Shown here: piece by piece, positions 1 through 8,400 of the stretch
Layout: each line of letters begins with the position of its first letter
Numbering within the stretch: the stretch's first letter is position 1
NCBI GenBank assembly: GCA_046350555.1
Contig: JAXMAF010000042.1
Location: 1-21,246, forward strand
Source of the DNA: JAXMAF01 sp046350555
Lineage (GTDB): Bacteria; Planctomycetota; Phycisphaerae; Phycisphaerales; SM1A02
Reading direction: 5' to 3'
DNA: 21,246 bases
Notes under the pieces: generated by a model
The model's database searches: none
What the model saw: only the letters and a program-made list of their open reading frames with translations
What the model was told of the DNA's origin: nothing
Translations under genes and position numbers: made by a program

Positions 1-2
1 TG

Positions 3-893
3 CGTGACAACGCCTCTGACATCGCCGCGCTTCAGGCGGGACTCGCGCAGCGCAGGCCAGCGCGATCCGGCGTGCGGCTCTACACCGCCGACTTCGACGG
101 GGTGTCCCTCTGCGACTTCTATCGCGGGCGGCACGCGTTCCTCGTGCTGTCGGGTCCCAGCCTCGCGACGACGGACCTCTCGCAGCTCGCGCGGCGCGGA
201 ATCGTCTCGATGGGTGTCAACAACTCTTGGGCGGTCCATCGTCCGACGCTCTGGACGAGCGTCGACTGTCCCGACCGGTTCGTCGACACGGGTTGGAAGG
301 ACCCCGGCATCGTGAAGCTCGTGCCGATGGAACACTGGAACCGGCGACTGCGTGTCGCGCTCGGCGAGGGGAAGTTCCGCGCGAGCCAGTTCCGCGTGCG
401 CGAGATGCCGTCGGTGCTCCTCTACCGGCGCAATGAACACTTCGATCCGACTCGCTTCCTCGTCGAGGACGCGATCTGCTGGGGCAACCCGTCGCGCACG
501 ACCGACTCGCTCGGCATCAAGGGCAAGCGCTCGGTGATGCTCGCGGCGCTGTCGCTCCTCCACTACCTCGGCTTCCGAAACGTGTACCTCGTCGGCGCGG
601 ACTTCCGGATGAGCGAATCGGAGAAGTACGCCTTCGACGAGGGGCGCACCAAAGAGGCGATCCGCCACAACAACGTGCTGTACGAGGCGCTGAACCGGCG
701 CTTCGAGTCGCTTGCGCCGCACTTCGCGGAGCAAGGTTTCCACGTCTGGAACTGCACGCCCGGCAGCGGACTGACGGCGTTCTCGCAGATGGACTACGCG
801 AAGGCGGTCGAGCGGGCTGGCGCGGAGTGCTCGAAACCGATGGAGACGCGCGGTTGGTATGCGCCCATGAAGGGCGAGGAGAAGAAGCCATGA
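3..893 (+). CDS. MptE/DUF115-like Rossmann-fold protein, 5' end outside window
   Basis: The frame is already open at the left edge, so this is probably the C-terminal part of a longer gene; the first internal start is GTG at 72. Visible features are a hydrophobic strand followed by GPSL (codons near 150), a VNNSW segment, and later SVMLAALSLLHYLGFRNVYL followed by VGADF. This GPSL...LG-NVYLVG-D pattern resembles the MptE-like/DUF115 (motility accessory factor-type) fold, a nucleotide- or nucleotide-sugar-binding family also found in phages. No signal peptide or membrane segment is seen. The stop overlaps the next start as ATGA, so the two genes are translationally coupled. The function is unproven: a glycan- or nucleotide-modifying enzyme is the best guess from the fold, and a phage accessory protein is possible from the neighbour. 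Confidence 0.6.
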   Translation, partial: RDNASDIAALQAGLAQRRPARSGVRLYTADFDGVSLCDFYRGRHAFLVLSGPSLATTDLSQLARRGIVSMGVNNSWAVHRPTLWTSVDCPDRFVDTGWKDPGIVKLVPMEHWNRRLRVALGEGKFRASQFRVREMPSVLLYRRNEHFDPTRFLVEDAICWGNPSRTTDSLGIKGKRSVMLAALSLLHYLGFRNVYLVGADFRMSESEKYAFDEGRTKEAIRHNNVLYEALNRRFESLAPHFAEQGFHVWNCTPGSGLTAFSQMDYAKAVERAGAECSKPMETRGWYAPMKGEEKKP

Positions 894-1867
894 GCTCGAA
901 CAGCGACGCCCTCAAGTACTTCCTCTACATCCCTGTGTGGGCCACGACGCAGCAGCCGCCGAGTTCGACGGGCCAGTCGACGGAGGCCTCATCGCAGTCG
1001 AGTTCGGCGAGCAGTTCGCTCACAGACTCGGTGTCGAGCGAAAGCTCGGGCGGCGAGTCGTCGGGCGGATCGTCGGGAGGTTCTTCGGGCGGCGGCAGCT
1101 CGGGCGGCGGTGGGACCGGAGGCACCGGTGGCGGCACTGGTGGGACGGGAGGCGGCAGTTCCGGTGGAGGCGGATCAAGTGGCGGCGGTGGGTCGAGTGG
1201 CGGAAGTTCGGAGAGCAGTTGCTTCCTCTTCGGCACGCTAGTCACGATGGCCGACGGTCGACGCGTCCCGATCGAGACGTTGCAGCCTGGCGACGTCGTC
1301 GCATCGCTTCAAGTGCCCGGCCTCGTCGTCGACGTCGACTACAAGGCGCAGTACGACTGGCTCTCGACCTGGGGCCTCGACGGCGTCGTGCGCCGCGCGC
1401 AGCCGGTGGGTTCGGTCCGGCTCGGCATGCACGACGGCTTCGTCGTGATCAATGGTCGCGTGAAGTGCACGCCAGAGCACCCGATCCTCGTGCGGCGCGA
1501 CGACCAGTGGGGCTTCGTGTCGGCGGAGTTCGTGCAAGGTGGCGATGCGCTCTTCCTCGATGGACTCGGGGAGGAAGGCGTCGCAACGGTCGAGCGAATC
1601 GCGGGCCGCGTGCGAACGGTCGCGCTGCATGTGCCCGGCACAAACACCTTGCTGGTCGATGGCGTGTGGGCGCACAACGACACGTTCGGCCCGAGCATCT
1701 TCACGTCGACGAGCAACTCCAGCTCGTCGTCGTCGGGCTCATCGAAGAGCAGTGGGTCGAGCTTCACGAGCAGCTCGGGAACGATCGCGCCGTCGCAGTT
1801 GACGAGCACGGGGTCCGGGCCCGGGTTGAGCGACAGCAACGGGAGCAGCAACAACACGGCGGTTTGA
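890..1867 (+). CDS. Ser/Gly-rich low-complexity protein with internal Hint (intein-like) domain
   Basis: The start is the ATG at 890 in an ATGA overlap with the upstream stop; an in-frame ATG at 827 lies deep inside the upstream gene and is less likely. The 325-aa protein has three parts. Residues about 20-110 are Ser then Gly/Ser repeats. Residues 111-263 form a Hint domain: Cys111 with CFLFGTLV, then DGRRVPIETLQPGDVV (block A), TPEHP at 194-198 (block B, His197), and a C-terminal DGVWAHN with His262-Asn263. Residues 264-325 are a Ser-rich tail. All canonical autoprocessing residues (Cys, TxxH, HN) are visible, and the size fits a mini-Hint domain without a homing endonuclease. Residue +1 is Asp264, not Cys/Ser/Thr, so the domain looks like a bacterial intein-like (BIL) or Hog-type cleaving domain rather than a classical splicing intein. 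The flanks may be phage-surface or secreted linkers. Confidence 0.85.
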   Translation: MSSNSDALKYFLYIPVWATTQQPPSSTGQSTEASSQSSSASSSLTDSVSSESSGGESSGGSSGGSSGGGSSGGGGTGGTGGGTGGTGGGSSGGGGSSGGGGSSGGSSESSCFLFGTLVTMADGRRVPIETLQPGDVVASLQVPGLVVDVDYKAQYDWLSTWGLDGVVRRAQPVGSVRLGMHDGFVVINGRVKCTPEHPILVRRDDQWGFVSAEFVQGGDALFLDGLGEEGVATVERIAGRVRTVALHVPGTNTLLVDGVWAHNDTFGPSIFTSTSNSSSSSSGSSKSSGSSFTSSSGTIAPSQLTSTGSGPGLSDSNGSSNNTAV

Positions 1868-1941
1868 ACCGGAGCTCGTCGACGGAGAGCGAAGAGTGCC
1901 GGCCGAAGAACTCGGAAAATTCCAGCCCATCCTAGGCAATC

Positions 1942-1971
1942 AAGACATGCTCTGTGCCGATAGGCTATCCT
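1942..1971 (+). promoter_or_regulatory. Candidate sigma70-like promoter with palindrome for the metal-efflux operon
   Basis: AAGACA (1942-1947) and TATCCT (1966-1971) are spaced 18 bp apart, each matching four of six consensus positions. The perfect palindrome GATAGGCTATC (1959-1969) overlaps the -10 box and could bind a dimeric regulator. The first gene of the operon starts at 1988, which would leave a very short leader. No regulator gene is encoded nearby. Confidence 0.35.
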
Positions 1972-1987
1972 CTCCCTGCGAATCTCG

Positions 1988-2416
1988 ATGCGTCGTCCCC
2001 CAGTCCATCCCCTCACGCTCTGGCTAAGCCTGATCGCTTTCCTGATCAGCAGCACGGTCGTTCGTGCCGGGCTGGTCGTCTGCGATGACGGACACGGGAA
2101 CTCGCGGCTGGAATGGCGATGTGAGCGGAACGTGCGTGGGGAGTGCCTCACCACTTGCGCCGACAGCGGAGGCGACGACGACGAAGGCGCACCGCACCCG
2201 TGCGACGACAAGCCTGCCGCTCCAGACGTCGTCAAGGCATCGCCGGCTCCTTCGACCCAAGTCGATTGGCAAGCGGTCGCAGCGCCAGCCGAGCTGACGG
2301 TGCTTGAGGCGCTACCCGTGCCGCAATCTAGGCTCCTATGCGGGCAGACGGACTGGGCAAAGGCCCATCCGCCCGACCACTTGGCGCTCTTGCGCTGCGT
2401 GATCCTGCTGGTCTAG
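1988..2416 (+). CDS. Small secreted Cys-containing protein at head of metal-efflux operon
   Basis: This 142-aa protein begins with a basic stretch and a hydrophobic segment (residues 9-25) ending VRA-G, which is a good Sec signal peptide with cleavage after Ala27. The mature part opens with four cysteines (residues 32, 45, 53 and 57) in a compact segment, then an acidic GDDDEG stretch and a Pro/Ala linker. It ends with the hydrophobic tail HLALLRCVILLV. No catalytic motif is seen and I do not recognise a characterised family. Its place just upstream of czcC suggests a periplasmic metal-related accessory, but that is inference. No clear Shine-Dalgarno precedes the ATG. If the promoter call just upstream is right, the leader is only about 10-17 nt. 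Confidence 0.65.
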   Translation: MRRPPVHPLTLWLSLIAFLISSTVVRAGLVVCDDGHGNSRLEWRCERNVRGECLTTCADSGGDDDEGAPHPCDDKPAAPDVVKASPAPSTQVDWQAVAAPAELTVLEALPVPQSRLLCGQTDWAKAHPPDHLALLRCVILLV

Positions 2417-2507
2417 TGACGAAGAACGCGAACCGCCTTCGCTCGTGCGCCCCGTCTGGAGGTGCCGCGAGCCTAAGGCCAGGTCGTCCGCGCGCCCAAC
2501 TGCTCGG

Positions 2508-2530
2508 GCCGCGGCCTCGCGGCATTTTCT
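2508..2530 (+). terminator. Weak hairpin plus T-run between the small gene and czcC
   Basis: GCCGCG (2508-2513) pairs with CGCGGC (2518-2523) around a GCCT loop, followed by ATTTTCTT. The stem is only 6 bp, so this may act as an attenuator or partial terminator within the operon, or may be fortuitous. Confidence 0.3.
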
Positions 2531-2560
2531 TCGCCTTCCCTTGACCATTCAGGTATCCGC

Positions 2561-4015
2561 ATGATCCATCGCTCACGGTTCGACGTGCGGGGATTCGCGC
2601 CCAATCCGGGTCCGATCCTCGCGACGCTGCTGCTCTTCGCCGCCGGATGTCAGTCGGGGCCTCGCGAACGAGGCGCGGCGGAATCCATCTCCCTCGCGAC
2701 AGGCAGCGGCGAGCTGGTGACTTTCCGCGTCGAGGGCGGACCTCTCGATGAGCCCAGTGATCACGACGCGTCCCTGCCCGCCGAGGAGGCGGTTCGTCGA
2801 GCGGTTGCGACCGATCCGGGGCTTCAGGCCGCGCTCGCACGGGTCCGTATCGCGATGGCCGACGCGGAGCAGGCTCGCCTCCTTCCCAACCCGGTCCTCA
2901 ACTTTATCGTCCGATGGGGACCCGGGAAGCCGCAGATCGAGGTGTCGCTCGCGCAGGACCTGATGCAGTGTCTGCAAATCCCTCGCCGGTCAAGTGCGGC
3001 TGACAACCGCCTTGGGAAGGCGGCGGCGGACGCAGTGACAGTGGCGCTCGATGTGGTCGCAGGCGTGCAGGAGCGCTACGGCGAGGTGCAGGCCAGCGAT
3101 CGCCTCATCCCGCTTCTTGAAGGCCGCCTCGATCTGCTTCGGAAGCTCGCGGCTGTCGCGAAGAACCGACTCGAAGCGGGCGAAGGAGTCCGCGGTGACG
3201 TCACCACCCTCGATGCCCAGCGCGTGGCGCTGGAGGTCGAAATCGCGGATGCCCAGCTCCGGCGGAGCGAGAATCGCCTGCGCCTAGCCCGCCTCATCGG
3301 CGAGCCGTCCGGCACCGGCACGTGGACGCTGGATCCGTGGGCGGCCCCGGTGCTCGGCACCGAGCCCGAAGCTCGATGGGTGGACACGGCGCTGATGCAT
3401 CGGCCCGAGGTGCAGGCGGTGGTCTGGCAACTCGCGGCGCTCGGGGACGAGTACGCGCTCACGGGACTCGCTCCTTGGGAGGGTCTCAGCGTGGGGGTCG
3501 ATTCCCAGCGGGACGACCAATCCTTCTTCACCGGCCCGTCGATCGCGACCCCCATTCCGATCTTCGACATGGGTCAAGCGAAGCGTGCCAGAGTCACGGC
3601 AGAACAGGTCGAGGCTCGCCACGATCTCACGCTGGTCAAGCGCAGGGTTGTCGAGGAAGTTCGCGTCGCATACCAGTCCCTTCTCGCCAACGAGGCGAAC
3701 CTTCGCCGCGTGACCTCGGAGCTCATTCCGCTGCAGCAGCAGCGCCGCCAGCAGGCGGAGGACGCGTATCGGGCGGGACAGACCGACGTGACGCCGCTCT
3801 TTCTCGCCGAGCAGGATCTCGAGGCGACGCAAGCCAAGTCCATCGACATCGAACGGCAGGCCGTGCTTGCGATGGTGCGCCTGCGGCGCGCCGTCGGCGG
3901 CCCCGGTTTCGCGTCCAGCGTCGGCGCGGCGGCCAAAGCCTCGCCAGTCGCATCTCCTGCGGACTCGCGAATCACCCCTGATCGACCTCTCGCGTCCGCG
4001 AACACGCGGCCATGA
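2561..4015 (+). CDS. czcC: CzcC-like outer-membrane efflux protein (TolC family)
   Basis: This 484-aa protein is the outer-membrane channel subunit of a tripartite heavy-metal RND pump. The N-terminus has a hydrophobic segment ending LLFAAGC, a plausible lipoprotein signal with Cys30. The body has the two internally repeated OEP modules typical of the family: long amphipathic helices with AEEAVRRAVATDPGLQAALA near residue 75, then ANEANLRRVTSELIPLQQQR and AYRAGQTDVTPLFLAEQDL near 385-420. Length is normal for CzcC/CusC. The stop codon overlaps an ATG (ATGA at 4012-4015), though the adaptor gene more likely starts at 4069. The C-terminus is a short Ala/Pro-rich tail. Metal specificity cannot be read from this subunit. 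Confidence 0.9.
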   Translation: MIHRSRFDVRGFAPNPGPILATLLLFAAGCQSGPRERGAAESISLATGSGELVTFRVEGGPLDEPSDHDASLPAEEAVRRAVATDPGLQAALARVRIAMADAEQARLLPNPVLNFIVRWGPGKPQIEVSLAQDLMQCLQIPRRSSAADNRLGKAAADAVTVALDVVAGVQERYGEVQASDRLIPLLEGRLDLLRKLAAVAKNRLEAGEGVRGDVTTLDAQRVALEVEIADAQLRRSENRLRLARLIGEPSGTGTWTLDPWAAPVLGTEPEARWVDTALMHRPEVQAVVWQLAALGDEYALTGLAPWEGLSVGVDSQRDDQSFFTGPSIATPIPIFDMGQAKRARVTAEQVEARHDLTLVKRRVVEEVRVAYQSLLANEANLRRVTSELIPLQQQRRQQAEDAYRAGQTDVTPLFLAEQDLEATQAKSIDIERQAVLAMVRLRRAVGGPGFASSVGAAAKASPVASPADSRITPDRPLASANTRP

Positions 4016-4068
4016 CGCATTTCGAGACCCAACCTCGCAGCGCGGGCGTGTCCCGCTCGGAGCACACC

Positions 4069-5397
4069 ATGAAGATCCCCCATCTGCCGTCGATTCAACG
4101 CCTTCACCAAGCCTCGCGCGTTGCGCTCGCGTTGGCAGTCGCATCGCTTGCCTGCGCCGGCTGCAACAAGGAACCCCCTGCGCAAGCGGACGGTCACGAC
4201 CACACGAGCGCTGAGCCGACGGCACATGCAGACGGAAACGGTCATGATCACGGCGCGGAGGCCGAGCACGCTGACGAGGTCACGCTGACCGACGAGGCCA
4301 TCGGTCGGTACGGCGTGAAGGTCGAACCTGCCCAGCTCTGGGCACTGAAGCCGACCTTCGTTGCCCCGGCGCGCGTCGGCTTCAACACCGAGGCGATGGC
4401 GCATGTCGGGTCCCCGCTGCGTGGCCGCGTCGTCGAGATCAAGGTGCGCCTGGGTGATTCCGTCCGCAAGGGCGACGTGCTGGCGATCATCGTGAGTCCC
4501 GAGCTCGGCGAGGCGCAGGCCGAGTATTTCCAGAAGCGAACTGCCGTTCAGACGGCGGGACCTGGCGTCGAGCTTGCGAAGGTCGCATGGGAGCGGGCGA
4601 AGGGTCTGTATGACCAGTCGCAGGGCATCTCCCTCACCGAGGTGCAGCGGCGCGAGGCGGAGTACAAGGCGGCGATCGCCGCGCAGAAGGCGGCCGAGGC
4701 GGCAGTCATCGGCGCGGAGAATCGGCTTCACCTCCTCGGCATGGACCAGGCCGGGGTCGCGTCGCTCGCCGCCACCGGTGAGATCGCACCCCGGTACTCG
4801 ATCCTGGCCGCGATCGACGGTCGAGTCGTGGAACGCGAGATCACTCTCGGTGAACTCGTGAGCCCTGATCGCGAGGCGATCATGGTGCTCGCGGACACAA
4901 GCACGCTCTGGGTCCTCGCCGACGTGCCGGAGGCGACACTCGAGCAGGTCGCCGTCGGAGCGAAGGCGTGGGTGACGATCGGCACAGTGGAGAGCAAGCG
5001 GTTTGAGGGGCAGGTCGCGTTTGTGTCGCCCCTCGTCGATCCGACAACCCGGACGGCGCAGGTGCGCATCGAAGTTCCCGCCAAGGAGCTGGCCCTCAAG
5101 CCGGGAATGTTCGCACAGGTCGAGATCGTCGCTGCGAGAGGCGATGCAGGCGAGCCGCAGGCTGTAGTGGCGGTTCCGGACGAGTCGGTGCAGACGGTCG
5201 AAGGCGGGCCTGCCGTGTTCGTGCCGGTGCGCGGCGAGCCCAACACCTATGCGAAGCGGGCCGTCACGATCGGCAGGTCGGTCGGAGGCCTCGTTCCCGT
5301 CCACTCGGGGCTGGTCGACGGCGAACAGTTCGTCGTCGCAGGGAGCTTCATCCTGAAGGCGGAACTCGGCAAGGGAAGCGCCGCGCACGAACACTGA
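4069..5397 (+). CDS. czcB: CzcB-like RND periplasmic adaptor
   Basis: This is the membrane-fusion subunit linking the RND pump to the outer-membrane channel. I chose the ATG at 4069 because a GGAG lies 6-7 bases upstream and the protein then begins MKIPH followed by a signal-type hydrophobic stretch (18-31) ending in CAGC. The reading frame also extends to an ATG at 4012 that overlaps the czcC stop. After the signal comes a His/Asp-rich region (about residues 41-70: GHDH, GNGHDHG, HADE) likely to bind metal. Then come the lipoyl-like half (GRVVEIKVRLGDSVRKGDVL), a coiled-coil hairpin (AEYFQKR... AAQKAAEAA), the second lipoyl half (IDGRVVEREITLGELVSP) and a beta-barrel (VSPLVDPTTRTAQVRIEVP). 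The family assignment is secure. Confidence 0.9.
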   Translation: MKIPHLPSIQRLHQASRVALALAVASLACAGCNKEPPAQADGHDHTSAEPTAHADGNGHDHGAEAEHADEVTLTDEAIGRYGVKVEPAQLWALKPTFVAPARVGFNTEAMAHVGSPLRGRVVEIKVRLGDSVRKGDVLAIIVSPELGEAQAEYFQKRTAVQTAGPGVELAKVAWERAKGLYDQSQGISLTEVQRREAEYKAAIAAQKAAEAAVIGAENRLHLLGMDQAGVASLAATGEIAPRYSILAAIDGRVVEREITLGELVSPDREAIMVLADTSTLWVLADVPEATLEQVAVGAKAWVTIGTVESKRFEGQVAFVSPLVDPTTRTAQVRIEVPAKELALKPGMFAQVEIVAARGDAGEPQAVVAVPDESVQTVEGGPAVFVPVRGEPNTYAKRAVTIGRSVGGLVPVHSGLVDGEQFVVAGSFILKAELGKGSAAHEH

Positions 5398-5463
5398 CGC
5401 CGGTCTCGCACGCGCCGCATCTCGTCCCCCGCACTCCACCCGATCCGCGAGGAGCCCACCCCC

Positions 5464-8400
5464 ATGCTCGAATCCGTCCTGCACTTCTCGATCAAGAACC
5501 GTTGGTTGATCGTCCTCTTCACCGCGATGGTCGCGGCGCTCGGCGTCTATTCACTGAGGAAGCTGCCGATCGACGCCGTTCCCGACATCACGAACAATCA
5601 GGTCCAGATCAACGCGGTCGCGCCGTCGCTATCGCCGATCGAGGTCGAGAAGCAAGTCACGTTCCCGATCGAGAACGCGCTTGCGGGCATTCCCGGGCTG
5701 CAATCGACGCGATCGCTGTCCCGCAACGGATTCTCCCAGGTCACGGCGGTCTTCGAAGACGACGTTGACATCTACTTCGCGCGCCAACAGGTCACCGAAC
5801 GGCTCGGGGAGGCGAGGGACTCGCTGCCCCCTGGCGTCGATCCAATCATGGGTCCGATCGCCACCGGGCTCGGCGAGATCTACATGTACACGGTGGAGTA
5901 CGAGCATGCTCACGGCGAAGGCGCGCCAGTCGCCGAAGGCAGTCCCGGATGGCAGAAGGACGGGGCGTACCTGACGCCCGAGGGACGACGGCTTGCGAAC
6001 GAGCTCGAACAGTCCGCGTACCTGCGCGAGGTGCAGGACTGGATCATCCGCCCCCAGCTCAAGGGTGTGAAGGACGTGGCGGGCGTCGACGCCATCGGCG
6101 GATTCGTCAAGCAATACCACGTCCAGCCGGACCCGATGAAGCTCGTTTCCTATGGGCTCACCTTCGCCGAGATCATCGACGCGATCGAGGCGAACAACAT
6201 CTCGACCGGCGCGGGATACATCGAGCACAAGGGGGAGTCGTATCTCGTCCGGACCACCGGACGGATCGAGGACATCGAGCAGCTCGGCAGGATCGTCGTG
6301 GGCACCCGCCATGGGGTGCCGATCTACGTGCGCGACATCGTCGTGCCCGGGGGCGTCGCCGTCGGCCGGGAGCTGCGCACCGGCTCCGCAAGCGAGAACG
6401 GGAACGAGGTCGTCGTCGGCACCGCGATCATGCTCATCGGGGCCAACAGCCGGACCGTGGCGGCGTCGGTTGACGCCAAGATGACCGAGATCCAGCGGAG
6501 TCTGCCGCCCGGGATCAAGGCCAAGACCGTGCTGAACCGCACCAAGCTGGTGGACGCCACCATCGGCACGGTGCAGAAGAACCTTCTCGAGGGCGCGGTG
6601 CTTGTCATCGTCGTTCTGCTGCTCCTCCTCGGAAATGTCCGGGCCGCGTTGATCTGCGCGGCGGCGATACCGCTGTCGATGCTGATGACCGCCACCGGCA
6701 TGGTGCAGTCGAGGGTGAGCGGCAACCTGATGTCGCTCGGAGCGATCGACTTCGGGCTGATCGTCGATGGCGCGGTCATCATCGTCGAGAACTGCCTTCG
6801 GCGCCTTGGCGAGCGCCAGCATCGAGAGGGCCGCCTGCTCACGCTCCAGGAGCGGCTGCACGAGGTGATGGTGGCCACAAAGGAAATGATCCAGCCTTCG
6901 GTCTTCGGACAGGCGATCATCGTCACCGTGTACTTCCCGATCCTCGCGCTGACCGGCGTGGAAGGGAAAATGTTCCACCCGATGGCGATGACGGTCATCT
7001 TCGCGTTGGCGGCCGCCTTCGTCCTCTCGATGACGTTCGTGCCGGCGATGGTCGCGATCCTGATACGCGGGAAGGTGACGGAGAAGGACATGTTCCTCAT
7101 CCGATGGGCGAAGGCCGTCTACGCGCCGGTCCTGGCATGGTCGATCCGGCTCCGATGGGGCGTCGTGGGCGCGGCGGTGCTTGCGTTCGCGGTGTCGGCG
7201 GCCCTCTTTCTTCGCCTCGGACAGGAGTTCGTGCCACAGCTCGACGAGAAGGACATTGCGATGCACGCGATGCGGATTCCGTCGACAGGAATCACGCAGT
7301 CGCAGGCGATGCAGTTCGATGTGGAAAGGGCCGTGTCGTCGATCCCCGAGGTCGCGTTCATCTACTCGAAGACCGGCACGGCGGAGATGGCCACGGACCC
7401 GATGCCTCCCAATGTGTCGGACACCTTCATCATCCTGAAGCCCAAGGAGCAGTGGCGGAGCGAGGCGGAGATGGATCGGGTCATCGCCGAGCGGCAGGAG
7501 GCTCTTGGACGCATGGGTGGACACGCAGACGCGCACGAAGGGCATGGGCACGGCGGTCACGGGGAGGAGGAGCACGCGGAGATCAAGATCGAGGGACACA
7601 AGGGAAAGCTGATCCAACTCATCCAGCTCACCGTTGCGACCGTTCCGGGCAACAACTACGAGTTCACGCAGCCCATCCAGATGCGGTTCAACGAGCTGAT
7701 CTCGGGCGTCCGCGGCGACGTCGCGGTCAAGGTGTACGGAGACGACTTCGATTCGATGGAGAAGACCGCGCAGCGAGTTCTTGCCGTCCTCCAGGGCATC
7801 CCCGGAGCCGCCGACGCCAAGTCGGAGCAGACGGAGGGCCTGCCCGTGATGACGGTGGCGATCGACCGAGCGGCCATCGCGAGGTACGGCCTGAGCGTGG
7901 CCGAGGTGCAGGCAGTCGTCTCGGTCGCCATGGGTGGCGCTGATGCGGGACAGGTGTTCGAGGGCGATCGTCGCTTCGACCTCGTCGTGCGGCTTCCCGA
8001 TTCCCTTCGTGGGAAAATCGACACACTCGAGCGGCTTCCCATCCCGCTGCCCAAGGGTCAGGACGACTCGGGGCCGGTCAAGCTCGCCAGCGCCGGCGGC
8101 GGCGTCCGACCGCAGTCGGCGGCAAACGAGATGGGCTTCATCCCTCTCGGACATGTGGCCTCGATCGAAATCGCGGAAGGCACGAATCAGATCAGTCGCG
8201 AGAATGGCAAGCGGCGCATCGTCGTGCAGTGCAACGTGCGCGGGCGCGACCTCGGCTCCTTCGTTGAGGAAGCCCAACAGAAGGTCGGACATATTGAGAT
8301 CACTCCCGGACAGTGGCTCGTCTGGGGCGGCCAGTACGAGAACCTCGTCGCGGCGAAGGATCGCCTTAGCGTCGTTGTGCCGATCTGCTTTCTCCTCATT

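Noticed and set aside
827..889. Upstream ATG for the Hint protein
   Set aside because: It would place 21 codons inside the upstream gene without a ribosome-binding site, whereas the ATGA overlap at 890 is a standard coupled start.
3574..5484. 636-codon minus-strand frame opposite czcC/czcB
   Set aside because: It has the same antisense character, and both plus-strand genes are full length with clear motifs.
5629..8292. 887-codon minus-strand open frame opposite czcA
   Set aside because: It is an antisense shadow of a high-GC gene. The Arg/His/Asp-rich composition has no domain, while the plus strand encodes a complete RND pump.
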